A stretch of DNA of 63,829 nucleotides from Rhodoplanes serenus (GCA_945893145.1 CAMDDZ010000027.1:1-63829); one strand, 5' to 3'. Shown: positions 1 to 9,014, counted from the first letter of the stretch. A program made the numbers and translations. Notes: a model not told the origin generated them from the letters alone.

Positions 1-53
1 TCAACCGCTGCCACCACCCGTTCGCGTAGATCAATGGAATAGGCTCGACCCAT
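1..53 (-). CDS. IS630-type transposase, N-terminal fragment cut by window edge
   Basis: Reading leftward from the ATG at 53-51 gives MGRAYSIDLRERVVAAV, which runs off the window. This opening, with a helix-turn-helix about to follow, is typical of IS630-family transposases (DDE enzymes that insert at TA). Only 17 residues are visible, so the family call rests on that signature and the full gene cannot be judged. Bases 54-134 hold no gene. They contain short GATTC/GAATC-rich repeats and probably include the outer end of the insertion sequence, close to the stop of the next gene. Confidence 0.6.
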   Translation of the reverse strand, partial: MGRAYSIDLRERVVAAV

Positions 54-134
54 CGGATACTGGCCTCCGGCCCAGCCAGCATCTTGAATCAGAAACCAAC
101 TGATTTGGGAATCCAAAATCGATTCAGAGTAATG

Positions 135-944
135 TCATGCTGCTTTAGCGGGCGCAGCAGCAGCGCGGCGCCGGATCGCCCAGAACACTAGATTGCAGCC
201 CACCGAAACGGCGAGCGCCAGGCTTAAGCCCACCGGCACGCCGATCCGCTCGACCGCCAGATGCGCGAACAGGCAGGTGGCAGAGAAGCCGGCCATGCCC
301 AACAAGCTGTTGGCCAGCACGGCTGCGGTCGCCGGCCCACCGATGCGCGGATGCAGGATCAGCATCAGGCTGAGCAGCACGATCGGAAACACCGCGAGAA
401 TGCCGGTGATGGTCGGACCGACCTTGGTGCTCAAGCCGACCACTGTCGCAACCAGCACCGCAACCATTCCGGCACGCAGCAGCATGTCGCTCCAGTGCCG
501 CGCCGCCAGCGGCATCCGCACATGCCGGAACCGATTGCCGAGCGCGATGCAGGCCGCCATGCCGGCGGCGTTGAACGCGAGGGCCGTCCAGGTTGTCCAC
601 GGGACCGCGCGTAGCGCAATGGCGAGCACGATCCAGGTCGCGAGCGCGGGTAGCACGCTGCCGGCGCGGCCGTGCCGCTGCGCCAGTGCCGCATAGACCA
701 GCGCAAAGATCGAGGTATCAACGTTTATCACAAGACTCGCCAGCGCGCTTTGCGAGATGAACGCCGCGTCGTGATCGAGCGCGAGGAAGAAATACGCCGG
801 CCCGGCCGCGATCGGCAGCGTCGCGATCATGGCGCCGACCACGGGCCCCGCCCGCTCCGCAGCATAGCTTGCGCCGACGACGAAAACCGCCGTCACCGCC
901 ATTTTGACGAAAAGTGCGAGCCAGAACAGGAGGTCGGGGGACAT
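135..944 (-). CDS. Multi-pass inner-membrane protein of unknown function
   Basis: A 269-residue, very hydrophobic protein beginning MSPDLLFWLALFVKMAV, with roughly eight to nine predicted membrane helices rich in Ala, Val and Leu and a short basic-alanine tail (RRRAAAAPAKAA). The frame is open further upstream as far as 1229, but that stretch crosses a double-hairpin repeat (994-1038) and overlaps the OsmC gene, so I start at the first Met of the hydrophobic part. No catalytic motif is visible. It is the last chromosomal gene before the IS630 fragment. I do not recognise a named family. Confidence 0.7.
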   Translation of the reverse strand: MSPDLLFWLALFVKMAVTAVFVVGASYAAERAGPVVGAMIATLPIAAGPAYFFLALDHDAAFISQSALASLVINVDTSIFALVYAALAQRHGRAGSVLPALATWIVLAIALRAVPWTTWTALAFNAAGMAACIALGNRFRHVRMPLAARHWSDMLLRAGMVAVLVATVVGLSTKVGPTITGILAVFPIVLLSLMLILHPRIGGPATAAVLANSLLGMAGFSATCLFAHLAVERIGVPVGLSLALAVSVGCNLVFWAIRRRAAAAPAKAA

Positions 945-993
945 GCGGGAGACAATCTCAACAGGCGGGTGCCGCAGAAAGGCCCCCTCACCC

Positions 994-1038
994 GACCTCG
1001 CTACGCGAGGTCGACCTCTCCCCGCAAGCGGGGAGAGG
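994..1038. repeat. Double-hairpin REP-like element
   Basis: Two adjacent perfect inverted repeats: GACCTCG (994-1000) with CGAGGTC (1006-1012), then an 11-bp arm at 1015-1025 pairing with 1028-1038 across an AA loop. It lies between two minus-strand genes. It resembles the intergenic palindromes I know to be dispersed in Bradyrhizobium-like genomes. It may stabilise or terminate transcripts, but there is no clear T-run. Confidence 0.6.
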
Positions 1039-1050
1039 TAATAAGCAGGG

Positions 1051-1560
1051 TCACACCCGCTGCATCTTGATGTCCACTGGCGGACCCTTGGCGATGGTCT
1101 GATAAACCACGCAATAGCGCTCTGTGAGCCTGAGCAGTTGGTCGAGCTTTTCCTGCGGCGCGTCGGTATCGACGTCGAAGCGCAGCCGGATCTGCCGAAA
1201 GCCGACCGGCGCCTCCTTGTCGACGCCAAGCGTGCCGCGGAAATCGAGATCGCCTTCGGCCGACACGATGCCGGATTTCAGCGGAATGGCGAGCGCGGTC
1301 GAAACCGCCTTGAGCGTCACGCCGGCGCAGGCGACCAGCGCTTCGAGCAGCATGTCGCCGGAGCAAAGCTCCATCCCCGACCCGCCGGTGGCCGGGTGCA
1401 GGCCCGCAACCGCGAGCGCGCGGCCGGTTTCGACCTTGCATGCGATATGGCTGTCGTCGAGCGTGCCCTTGGCTTTCAACGTAATCAGCGCGGCGTTTGG
1501 ATCGCTTTTGTAGCGATCCTTGATCGGGGCCTGCATCGCGCGCAGTTCGGCGGCGTCCAT
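1051..1560 (-). CDS. OsmC/Ohr family peroxiredoxin-like protein
   Basis: A 169-residue protein with the OsmC fold signature: a central helix containing Cys78 (LVACAG) and a second helix containing Cys150 (ERYCVVYQT), the two redox cysteines of the family. OsmC/Ohr proteins reduce organic hydroperoxides in the cytoplasm with a dithiol. The start MDAAELRAM gives the usual length. It lies 37 bp downstream of the alcohol dehydrogenase on the same strand, so the two may be co-transcribed. Whether it belongs to the OsmC, Ohr or YhfA-like branch cannot be decided by eye. Confidence 0.88.
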   Translation of the reverse strand: MDAAELRAMQAPIKDRYKSDPNAALITLKAKGTLDDSHIACKVETGRALAVAGLHPATGGSGMELCSGDMLLEALVACAGVTLKAVSTALAIPLKSGIVSAEGDLDFRGTLGVDKEAPVGFRQIRLRFDVDTDAPQEKLDQLLRLTERYCVVYQTIAKGPPVDIKMQRV

Positions 1561-1597
1561 GAAACTCTCCTGCTATTTGACTGCTATGAGATAGGGA

Positions 1598-2653
1598 TTA
1601 TTGCGCCGGAGTCAGCACCACGCGGCCGACCACCTTGCCAGCGCGCAACTCGCCCAACACCGCATTGACGTCGGCGAGCGGCCGGGTCGCGACCGGCACC
1701 GGCGGCAGGCCGGTGCGGCGCACGAGGTCGATCAATTCGGCCATCTCGGGCACGCTGCCGACATAGGAGCCCTGCATCGTGATAGCGCGCATCGGGAACG
1801 GCGGCAGGGAAACCGTGATGTCGCCGCCGTAAAGCCCAACGATGACGTATTTGCCGCCCTTGATCAGACTGTCGATGCCGAGCCGTGCCGTGCTCGACGA
1901 GCCGACCAGATCGATTACAGCCCAGGCGCCGCCGTCGGTCGCTTGAATGATCTGCTGCGTAGCATCTGCAGCACCGCCATCGATCACCAGCTGCGCGCCG
2001 GCCTTCTTTGCGGCCTCGCGCTTGGCCGGATCGATGTCGACCACGATGGCGGCCTTGCCGCCCATTGCCTGGAGCAAGGCCAGACACATCAGCCCGAGCC
2101 CGCCGGCGCCGATGATGACGGTCGGCTCGGTCTTGAGCGTCAGGATCTTTTTCAGCGCACCGTAGGTCGTGACACCCGAACAGGCGAGCGGCGCCGCCCG
2201 CTCCGGCGACAGATCGCCGATGTCGACCAGATAGCGCGGATGCGGGACCATCAGGTGATCGGCATAACCGCCGTTGGAGAACACGCCGAGGCTGCGCATG
2301 GCGCGGCACAGATTGTCTTCGCCGCGCCGACAGACCGCGCACTGACCGCAACCAATCCATGGATTGGCGAGCATCCGCGCGCCGATCTTGACGCCTTGCG
2401 CTTGCGGGCCCACCGCTAACACCTGGCCGACGTTTTCGTGACCCAGCGTCAGCGGCAGCTTCATGCCGCGCTCCGTAAGGCTCAACCGTTTGCCGCCGCC
2501 GAGGTCGAAATAGCCGTCGGACAGGTGCAGGTCGCTGTGGCAAACGCCGGCCGCCAGGACCTTCAGCAGAACCTCGGTGCCGGTTGGCTCCGGAGTGGGC
2601 TGCTCCACGGCCTCGAACGGCTGGCCGCAGGTGCAGAGTTTGAAGCTACGCAT
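1598..2653 (-). CDS. Zinc-dependent alcohol dehydrogenase (MDR family)
   Basis: A 351-residue medium-chain dehydrogenase. Catalytic zinc ligands are Cys38 (AGVCHSD), His72-Glu73 (GHENVG) and probably Cys158. The structural zinc is held by Cys102, 105, 108 and 116 (CGQCAVC...NLC). The Rossmann fingerprint GAGGLG is at about 182-187, followed by an acidic VDID, which favours NAD(H). The enzyme would oxidise an alcohol to an aldehyde or ketone in the cytoplasm; the substrate is not evident. Length and motif spacing are normal. It precedes the OsmC gene on the same strand, and a dispersed palindrome lies just upstream. Confidence 0.92.
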   Translation of the reverse strand: MRSFKLCTCGQPFEAVEQPTPEPTGTEVLLKVLAAGVCHSDLHLSDGYFDLGGGKRLSLTERGMKLPLTLGHENVGQVLAVGPQAQGVKIGARMLANPWIGCGQCAVCRRGEDNLCRAMRSLGVFSNGGYADHLMVPHPRYLVDIGDLSPERAAPLACSGVTTYGALKKILTLKTEPTVIIGAGGLGLMCLALLQAMGGKAAIVVDIDPAKREAAKKAGAQLVIDGGAADATQQIIQATDGGAWAVIDLVGSSSTARLGIDSLIKGGKYVIVGLYGGDITVSLPPFPMRAITMQGSYVGSVPEMAELIDLVRRTGLPPVPVATRPLADVNAVLGELRAGKVVGRVVLTPAQ

Positions 2654-2714
2654 GGCGTTTCCCCGCCGTCATGACCGAGCCTTCGCCCGGCTATCCACGT
2701 CTTAGGCCACCGTA

Positions 2715-2752
2715 CAAAGACGTAGATGCCCGGCACAAGGCCGGGCATGACG
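2715..2752. repeat. Dispersed palindromic repeat, copy 1
   Basis: A 38-bp unit with inverted arms ATGCCCGGC (2726-2734) and GCCGGGCAT (2740-2748). The same unit, with two mismatches, recurs at 32365-32402. Translated on the minus strand it gives the MPGLVPGI peptide often seen as a false N-terminus in Bradyrhizobium-like genomes. It lies between the alcohol dehydrogenase and the ABC operon. Confidence 0.8.
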
Positions 2753-2770
2753 CGGATAGGACTGATGTTC

Positions 2771-3562
2771 TTACCACCACATCGCCTGGCCGGCAGCGGT
2801 CTTGGTCTCGCGCTCGTCGACGCTCACGGTGCGGTCGAGCGAGCGATCGAGCGCCGCGAGCACCCGCCGTTTGGCGAAATCGAACGCCGCTGACTGGCGG
2901 TCGCGCGGGCGCGGCAGATCGATCTCAATTTCGTCCGCCACTCGGCCCGGGCGCGGGCGCATGACAATAACGCGGTCGCCGAGCACAATCGCTTCATCGA
3001 CGTCATGGGTGACATGAATGAGCGTCGGCTTCTGGTCGGCCCAGAGGCCGAGCAGTTGGTCCTGCAAATCGGCGCGCGTGAAGGCATCGAGCGCCGAGAA
3101 CGGCTCATCGAGGAGCAGCACCCGCGGCCGCGTCACCAGAGCGCGCGCGATGGCAACGCGTTGCGCCTGACCGCCGGACAGCTCGCGCGGCCATACACCC
3201 GCCTTCTCGCTTAAGCCCACACGCGCCAGCGCATTCGCAACGCGAGCGTCCCTCTCCTCCTTCGGCCGATCGGCAAGACCGAAGCCAACGTTGTCGGCAA
3301 CCGACAGCCACGGCAGCAGCCGCGGCTCCTGAAAGATGACGCCGATCTGTTCGTGCGGTTCGAGGATGGTGTCGCCATCGAGTTTTACGGACCCTTGCGT
3401 CGGGCGGTCGAGCCCGGACACCGCGCGCAGCAAGGTGGATTTGCCGCAGCCAGAGCCACCGACCACCGCGACGATCTCGCCCAGCTCGACGTCGAGCGTG
3501 ACGCCGTCGAGCGCGCGCACGCCGTTCGGGTAGGTTTTGCCGACGCGATCGAGGCTCAGCAT
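2771..3562 (-). CDS. ABC importer ATPase, SsuB/TauB/NrtD type
   Basis: A 263-residue ABC ATPase with Walker A GGSGCGKST (35-43), Q-loop FQEPRLLPW (about 77-85), signature LSGGQ (128-132), Walker B LLLDEP (149-154) and an H-loop histidine in HVTHD. The Q-loop EPRLLPW context is typical of the nitrate/sulfonate/taurine group. It powers uptake through the permease encoded immediately upstream at 3627-4514. It is the third gene of a binding protein, permease, ATPase operon transcribed leftward. The C-terminal tail of about 25 residues (TKTAAGQAMWW) looks non-conserved. Confidence 0.92.
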   Translation of the reverse strand: MLSLDRVGKTYPNGVRALDGVTLDVELGEIVAVVGGSGCGKSTLLRAVSGLDRPTQGSVKLDGDTILEPHEQIGVIFQEPRLLPWLSVADNVGFGLADRPKEERDARVANALARVGLSEKAGVWPRELSGGQAQRVAIARALVTRPRVLLLDEPFSALDAFTRADLQDQLLGLWADQKPTLIHVTHDVDEAIVLGDRVIVMRPRPGRVADEIEIDLPRPRDRQSAAFDFAKRRVLAALDRSLDRTVSVDERETKTAAGQAMWW

Positions 3563-3580
3563 GAAGAACCTATTTCATAG

Positions 3581-3627
3581 AGCATGATCTTTTCCGAAAA
3601 CCGGTTCCCACTTTTCGGGATCATGCT
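3581..3627. repeat. Dispersed inverted repeat inside the ABC operon
   Basis: Outer arms AGCATGATC (3581-3589) and GATCATGCT (3619-3627) flank inner arms CCGAAAA and TTTTCGG. I recognise this palindrome as a common intergenic repeat of Bradyrhizobium-like genomes. It lies exactly between permease and ATPase genes and its last base touches the permease stop codon, so it could lower or stabilise downstream expression within the operon. Confidence 0.7.
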
Positions 3628-4514
3628 CACCCCTCTTCCGCGCGCGCGAAGCGATCTTCCCAGCGCAGCAGCGGTGCGGTGGCGATGACAACGATCCAAT
3701 CGGTCAGCTTGCCGATGATCGCGAAGGCAACGATGGCGGCGACGATCTGCGCGGGCTTGCCGAGCTGCTGACCGTCGATCAGGAGATAGCCCAAACCCTC
3801 GGACGCGCCGAGCAGCTCGGCGGCGACGACGAACATCCAGCCAAGTCCGAGGCCGGACCGCACCGCGATGATATAGGCCGGCAGCACCGCCGGCAGCAGG
3901 ATGCGCCGGACCATGGCGAAGTCCGACAACCTAAAGATGCGGCCGACCTCGACGAGCTTGCGATCGACGGAGCGGATCGCGCCCATGACGCCGAGATAGA
4001 CCGGGAAGAAAACGCCAGCCGCGATCAACGTGATCTTCGACGTCTCGAAAATCCCAAACCAGAGAATGAATATCGGCACCCAGGCGATCGACGGGATCGC
4101 GCGCAGCGCCTGCAAGGTCGGGTCGAGCAGACGGCGCGTCAGCGACGAATAGCCGGTGATGGCCCCGACCAGCGTGCCGGCTACCACGCCAATGCCGAAG
4201 CCAGCCGCCACGCGTCCGGTGGTCACCAAGACGTGGCGCTGCAATTCGCCCGCCTGTGCGAGCTCAAGGAACGTGTTGAAGATCACCGAAGGCGGCGGCA
4301 CCAGACGGCCCGAGGCCAAGCCCATGCGCACGATCACTTCCCACAGAACTGCAAGCCCGACCGGCAGCAGCAGGCCAATTACCGGCTGCACCCAGCGCGC
4401 GCGGCGCTCGCTGGCGCCCACCGGCTCAACCGCCGCCTGAGGTTCCGAAGTGATGGTCATTTGCACAAGAGACATCGCACAGCCAACAAATGCAATCCGC
4501 CCAAAGCGGGACAT
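3627..4514 (-). CDS. ABC importer permease, SsuC/TauC type
   Basis: A 295-residue BPD-type permease with about six membrane helices and an EAA-like cytoplasmic loop (EVGRIFRLSDFAMVRRI followed by LLPAVLP) that contacts the ATPase. It would carry sulfonates, taurine, nitrate or a similar small anion across the inner membrane. I chose the ATG at 4514 because GGGGGAGCGG precedes it at good spacing; ATGs at 4475 and 4460 are alternatives, and the first 20-30 residues look unconserved. It lies between the binding-protein gene (65 bp upstream) and the ATPase gene. Confidence 0.9.
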   Translation of the reverse strand: MSRFGRIAFVGCAMSLVQMTITSEPQAAVEPVGASERRARWVQPVIGLLLPVGLAVLWEVIVRMGLASGRLVPPPSVIFNTFLELAQAGELQRHVLVTTGRVAAGFGIGVVAGTLVGAITGYSSLTRRLLDPTLQALRAIPSIAWVPIFILWFGIFETSKITLIAAGVFFPVYLGVMGAIRSVDRKLVEVGRIFRLSDFAMVRRILLPAVLPAYIIAVRSGLGLGWMFVVAAELLGASEGLGYLLIDGQQLGKPAQIVAAIVAFAIIGKLTDWIVVIATAPLLRWEDRFARAEEG

Positions 4515-4578
4515 AAACCCGCTCCCCCGCGCGCGCTGGGGAGCCGCGACGGGGGAGACGGATTTGGCTTAAAGCCGG

Positions 4579-5556
4579 TCAGTTCGTCAGTGGCACGCTT
4601 GAGTCGATCAGAGCGTCGACCGTCTTCTTGACATCGACGCTGGCCGGAATGACGCCGGCCTGCTGCAGGGCCAAACCGGCGGCCAGGATCGATTCACGCT
4701 GCGGCGCGCCGATCTTGCTGTGGGTGATGTCAGTGCGCTCCTTGAGCTGCTTGTCGACCACGGCGGCCGGCAGCTTGGTGACGGCGATGAAGATGCGCTT
4801 CTCTTCTTCGTAGTTGGCGAGCGAGAGCTTGCGCGCCTCTTCGTAGACCGCGAGCACGCGCTTCACGAGATCAGGATGATCCTTGAGGAACTCCTCGCGC
4901 ACGTTGAGGATGCCCCAGGTGTTGGCGTTCTTGTTGCGGTAGAATAGACGGGCGCCATCCTCCACCTCGGCCTGCGCCATCATCGGATCGAGACCGGCCC
5001 AAGCATCGACGTCGCCGCGAATGAGCGCCGTCTTGCCGTCGGGATGCTGCAGCAGCACCGGCGTAATGTCCTTTTCGGTCAGACCGGCGCTGAGCAGCGC
5101 GCGCACCAGGAAGATGTGCGGATCGGTGCCGCGCGTGACGGCAACGCGCTTGCCCTTGAGGTCGGCGATCGTCTGGATCGTCGTGTCCTTGCGGGTCACG
5201 AGCGCGGTCCACTCGGGCTGCGAATAGACGTAGATCGACTTGATCGGATTGCCGTTGATCTTGGCGACGAGAGCCGCGGAGCCCGCGGTCGAGCCGAAAT
5301 CGATCGAGCCGGCGTTGAGGAATTCGAGCGCCTTGTTGGAGCCGAGCGCCTGCACCCAGCGGATCGAGATGCCGTCCGCCGCAAACGCCTTCTCCAGCAG
5401 GCCCTTGTCCTTCAGCACCATCGAGACCGGGTTGTAGGTCGCCCAGTCGATGCTGATGGTCTTGGGCTTGTCGGCCGCGAATGCGGTCGTCGCGATGGGC
5501 AGCAGGCCGGCCAACACAGCCGACGCCAGAACGGAACGTCTAGTCAGAGCAGTCAC
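4579..5556 (-). CDS. Periplasmic substrate-binding protein, SsuA/NrtA-like
   Basis: A 325-residue exported protein with N-terminus MTALTRRSVLASAVLAG...TAFA, a Tat-like or Sec signal peptide, then a two-lobe type 2 periplasmic binding fold (YNPVSMVLKDKGLLEKAF, GSIDFGSTAG, ATRGTDPH-like) typical of aliphatic sulfonate binders. I chose the GTG at 5556 because GGAGG precedes it by five bases; the ATG at 5568 has no comparable site. First gene of the three-gene importer operon. The real ligand (sulfonate, taurine, nitrate or other) cannot be read from the sequence. Confidence 0.88.
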   Translation of the reverse strand: MTALTRRSVLASAVLAGLLPIATTAFAADKPKTISIDWATYNPVSMVLKDKGLLEKAFAADGISIRWVQALGSNKALEFLNAGSIDFGSTAGSAALVAKINGNPIKSIYVYSQPEWTALVTRKDTTIQTIADLKGKRVAVTRGTDPHIFLVRALLSAGLTEKDITPVLLQHPDGKTALIRGDVDAWAGLDPMMAQAEVEDGARLFYRNKNANTWGILNVREEFLKDHPDLVKRVLAVYEEARKLSLANYEEEKRIFIAVTKLPAAVVDKQLKERTDITHSKIGAPQRESILAAGLALQQAGVIPASVDVKKTVDALIDSSVPLTN

Positions 5557-5620
5557 GAGAACCTCCACACGTTGTTCGGCGCGCCGCGCCGTCGAAGGCG
5601 TGCGGCCGTTGGTTGATGGA

Positions 5621-5643
5621 GGCGGGCAAAAATTTTGCCCGCC
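5621..5643. promoter_or_regulatory. Perfect 23-bp inverted repeat upstream of the ABC operon
   Basis: Eleven-base arms GGCGGGCAAAA and TTTTGCCCGCC meet at one central base, 65 bp upstream of the GTG of the binding-protein gene. A second stem (CCCGTC 5642-5647, GACGGG 5658-5663) follows directly. It lies in the 313-bp divergent region shared with glnD. It may be an operator or a leader hairpin; no named binding motif was recognised. Confidence 0.4.
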
Positions 5644-5869
5644 CGTCAGCTTTGCGCGACGGGGCGGGCCCCAACCGCTTTAGCTGCATTTATTAAGCGC
5701 CCGCAAGCTGATCGCTCAAATCGGCGCTGGGCTGTTATTTAGAGGTTAAGTGCTTGTTCGTCAACGAGAAAAATTGATCCATCAAGACGCCGCAAAAGGA
5801 AATGGGCTTTTCTATTTTCCGACCCGCGCAGTGCAATTGTTTCTCTCCAATTTACGTCCGGCCGGTGAC

Positions 5870-8704
5870 ATGATCGTTGCGCTCCGCTATCCGGTTGGCC
5901 CCATGCTCACCCCTGACAAGCCGCACGCGGCACCCGTCGCGCCGTTCGACGAGCCCGCGCTGGTCGCCGACCTCGATAAGCTCGCCGACAAATTCGCCGG
6001 CAACGAGCAGGAGCTTCGTCGCGCGGTCGCGCAGCGCCTGAAGGCGGCACTGGCGACGGCGCGGCAAAACGTCGAACGCCAGTTGTTGGAGGACCGGCAG
6101 GGCCGCCGTTGCGCCGAACGTCTGTGCTTCATCACGGACGAGATCATCCGCATCCTCTACGAATTCGTCGGACGGCATCTCTATCCGTCAGACAATCCGT
6201 CCGAGGCCGAGCGCATGGCCGTGGTGGCGACCGGCGGCTACGGCCGCGGGCTGATGGCGCCAGGCTCCGACATCGATTTGCTGTTCCTGCTGCCTTACAA
6301 GCAGACTGCCTGGGGCGAGTCAGTCGCCGAGGCGATCCTCTACTGCCTGTGGGACATGGGGCTGAAGGTCGGCCACGCCACCCGCACGGTGAACGAGTGC
6401 GTGCGCGAGGCTAAGGCGGACATGACAATCCGCACGGCGCTGCTGGAGGCGCGCTTCCTGCTCGGCGACCAGAAGCTGTTCGATGAGATGGTCACCGCAT
6501 TCGAAAAGTCCGTCGTGCAGGGCACCGGCCCGGAATTCGTCGCCGCCAAGCTCAACGAGCGTGAGGAACGCCACCGCAAGGCCGGCCAGTCGCGTTACCT
6601 GGTCGAGCCCAACGTCAAGGAGGGTAAAGGCGGCCTGCGCGACCTGCACACGCTGTTCTGGATCGCCAAATATGTCTATCGCGTCCGCGAGGTCGAAGAG
6701 CTGACCGAGCGCGGCGTGTTCGAGCGTGACGAGCTTAAGCTATTCCGCCGTTGCGAAGACTTCCTTTGGTCGGTCCGCTGCAACATGCACTTCCTGATGG
6801 GCCGCGCCGAGGAGCGGCTGTCGTTCGACATCCAGCGCGAGATCGCGGTACGGCTCGGCTACACCGAGCACCCCGGCATGCAGGACGTCGAGCGGTTCAT
6901 GAAGCACTACTTCCTGATCGCCAAGGACGTCGGCGACCTCACCGCCATCCTGTGCGCCGCGCTGGAGGATCGTCAGGCCAAGCCTGCGCCGATGCTGAGC
7001 CGGGTGATGGCGAAATTCCGCCCGCGCGGCAAGCGCCCGCTCAAGGAGAGCGAGGATTTTCTCGACGACAACAACCGCATCACGGTGACCGACGCCGACG
7101 TGTTCGGGCGCGATCCGGTCAACCTGATCCGTATTTTCTATCTCGCGCAAAAATACAATCTCGTGCTGCACCCCGACGCCATGCGAGCGATGCGGAAATC
7201 GCTTCGGCTGATCGACGCCAAGCTGATGGAAGACCCGGAGGCGAACCGGCTATTCCTCGAAATCCTCACCTCGCAGGACGCCGAAATCGTGCTGCGGCGG
7301 ATGAACGAGACCGGCGTGCTTGGCCGCTTTGTCCGGCCGTTCGGCCGGATCGTCGCCATGATGCAGTTCAACATGTACCACCACTACACGGTGGACGAGC
7401 ACCTGCTGCGCTGCATCGGCGTCTTGACCGACATTGAACGCGGCAGCAACGAGGAATTCACGCTCGCCAACGACCTGGTGCGCAAGATCCAGCCGGAACA
7501 CCGCACGCTGCTTTATGTTGCGCTGTTCCTGCACGACATCGCCAAGGGCCGCATCGAGGATCATTCGATCGCCGGCGCCCGCGTGGCGCGCAGGCTTTGC
7601 CCCCGGTTTGGATTGTCGCCGGCGGACACCGACACGGTGGCCTGGCTGATCGAACAGCACCTCACCATGTCCACCATCGCACAATCGCGCGACCTGTCCG
7701 ACCGCAAGACGGTCGAGAACTTCGCGGCGGTGGTGCAGTCGTTGGAACGGATGAAGCTTCTCACCGTCCTCACCACGGCCGACATCCGTGCGGTCGGTCC
7801 CGGCGTGTGGAACGGTTGGAAGGCGCAGCTCCTGCGCACGCTTTATTACGAAACCGAACCGGCGCTGACCGGCGGCTTCTCCGAGGTCAATCGTGCCCAG
7901 CGGGTGGCCATGGCGCAGGCCGAGTTCCGCGGCGAAATCAAGGACTGGCCGGCCGCACAGACCGATGCCTATATCGCCCGGCACTACCCGGCCTATTGGC
8001 TCAAGGTCGATCTGCCGCATCGGGTTGAACATGCCCGCTTCGTGCAGTCGGCGGAGGATGCCGGCAAGTCGCTCGCCACCACGTTTGCCTTCGATGCGCT
8101 CCGCGGCGTCACCGAGATCACGGTGCTGGCGCCCGACCATCCGTGGCTGCTCTCGATCATCGCCGGCGCCTGCGCGGCCGGCGGCGCCAACATCGTGGAC
8201 GCGCAGATTTTCACCACCACCGATGGACGCGCCCTCGACACCATCGCAGTGTCACGCGAATTCGACCAGAACGAAGACGAGGCGCGGCGCGCATCCCGCA
8301 TCGCCGATACGATCGAAAAGGCGTTGCAGGGGACGCTCAAGCTGCCGGAGGTGGTGGCCAAGCGCGCGAGCCCGCGGGGCCGCTTGAAGGCTTTTGCGAT
8401 CGAGCCCGAGGTGACGATCAACAACCAGTGGTCAAACCGCTACACCGTGATCGAGGTGACTGGTCTCGACCGCCCCGGCCTGCTGTACGAGCTCACCGCG
8501 ACCCTGTCGAAGCTCAACTTCAACATTACCTCGGCCCACGTCGCGACCTTCGGCGAGCGTGTGGTCGACGTGTTTTATGTCACCGATCTGCTCGGCGCCA
8601 AGATCGCCTCGCCGACGCGCGAACTGGCGGTCAAACGCGCGCTGGTTCAATTGTTCACGTCGGGCGACGGCGCGGCGCCCGCCAAAGGCGCCGCAGCGAA
8701 TTAG
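5870..8704 (+). CDS. glnD: Bifunctional PII uridylyltransferase/uridylyl-removing enzyme GlnD
   Basis: About 944 residues with the full GlnD layout. The nucleotidyltransferase core has GGYGRG near residue 120 and SDIDLL just after; then come the GlnD helical domain, an HD phosphohydrolase domain (FLHDIAKGR..DHS near 553) and two C-terminal ACT domains (from about 750 and 862) that sense glutamine. It uridylylates PII under nitrogen limitation and deuridylylates it in excess. The frame is open back to 5750, but conserved sequence begins near LVADLDKLADKF; ATGs at 5870 and 5903 are both possible starts. All catalytic motifs look intact. Confidence 0.95.
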   Translation: MIVALRYPVGPMLTPDKPHAAPVAPFDEPALVADLDKLADKFAGNEQELRRAVAQRLKAALATARQNVERQLLEDRQGRRCAERLCFITDEIIRILYEFVGRHLYPSDNPSEAERMAVVATGGYGRGLMAPGSDIDLLFLLPYKQTAWGESVAEAILYCLWDMGLKVGHATRTVNECVREAKADMTIRTALLEARFLLGDQKLFDEMVTAFEKSVVQGTGPEFVAAKLNEREERHRKAGQSRYLVEPNVKEGKGGLRDLHTLFWIAKYVYRVREVEELTERGVFERDELKLFRRCEDFLWSVRCNMHFLMGRAEERLSFDIQREIAVRLGYTEHPGMQDVERFMKHYFLIAKDVGDLTAILCAALEDRQAKPAPMLSRVMAKFRPRGKRPLKESEDFLDDNNRITVTDADVFGRDPVNLIRIFYLAQKYNLVLHPDAMRAMRKSLRLIDAKLMEDPEANRLFLEILTSQDAEIVLRRMNETGVLGRFVRPFGRIVAMMQFNMYHHYTVDEHLLRCIGVLTDIERGSNEEFTLANDLVRKIQPEHRTLLYVALFLHDIAKGRIEDHSIAGARVARRLCPRFGLSPADTDTVAWLIEQHLTMSTIAQSRDLSDRKTVENFAAVVQSLERMKLLTVLTTADIRAVGPGVWNGWKAQLLRTLYYETEPALTGGFSEVNRAQRVAMAQAEFRGEIKDWPAAQTDAYIARHYPAYWLKVDLPHRVEHARFVQSAEDAGKSLATTFAFDALRGVTEITVLAPDHPWLLSIIAGACAAGGANIVDAQIFTTTDGRALDTIAVSREFDQNEDEARRASRIADTIEKALQGTLKLPEVVAKRASPRGRLKAFAIEPEVTINNQWSNRYTVIEVTGLDRPGLLYELTATLSKLNFNITSAHVATFGERVVDVFYVTDLLGAKIASPTRELAVKRALVQLFTSGDGAAPAKGAAAN

Positions 8705-8762
8705 CGAGGCTCCCGCGGCGACCGCCGCAGGCTCTCAGCCCAATGACGACGTCCGGTGCCGG

Positions 8763-9014
8763 TTAGTTCGGCACTCTCATATATTTTGCTTTGTTGGCCG
8801 GGTCCGAGAAGTAAATAAACTTGGCGGCCGACGGCAGCCACACTGGACCGCTATCCCTGAAGAAGCGCCAGCTCTGCTCGTTGCTGTTCTGCACCGTGGT
8901 GCTCTGAACGGCAGGGTCCTTCATCCTCACGTACCGCTTCTTCGCCGCATCGGCCGGCGTCGCCGCAATCATCGTCACTGACATCACTGAAACCACAAGA
9001 GCAACGGCTCTCAT
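8763..9014 (-). CDS. Small exported protein, hypothetical
   Basis: An 83-residue protein with a signal peptide (MRAVALVVSVMSVTMIAATPADA) and a 60-residue mature part containing SWRFFRDSGPVWLPSA. The ATG at 9014 follows GGGGGAG at good spacing. Its signal-peptide tail, ADAAKKR, matches that of the small protein at 10175-10444, so the two may be distant paralogues sitting either side of the dioxygenase gene. No known domain recognised. Confidence 0.75.
   Translation of the reverse strand: MRAVALVVSVMSVTMIAATPADAAKKRYVRMKDPAVQSTTVQNSNEQSWRFFRDSGPVWLPSAAKFIYFSDPANKAKYMRVPN

Noticed and set aside
7250..8140. 296-codon minus-strand frame inside glnD
   Set aside because: No family features; glnD domains on the plus strand are unambiguous there.
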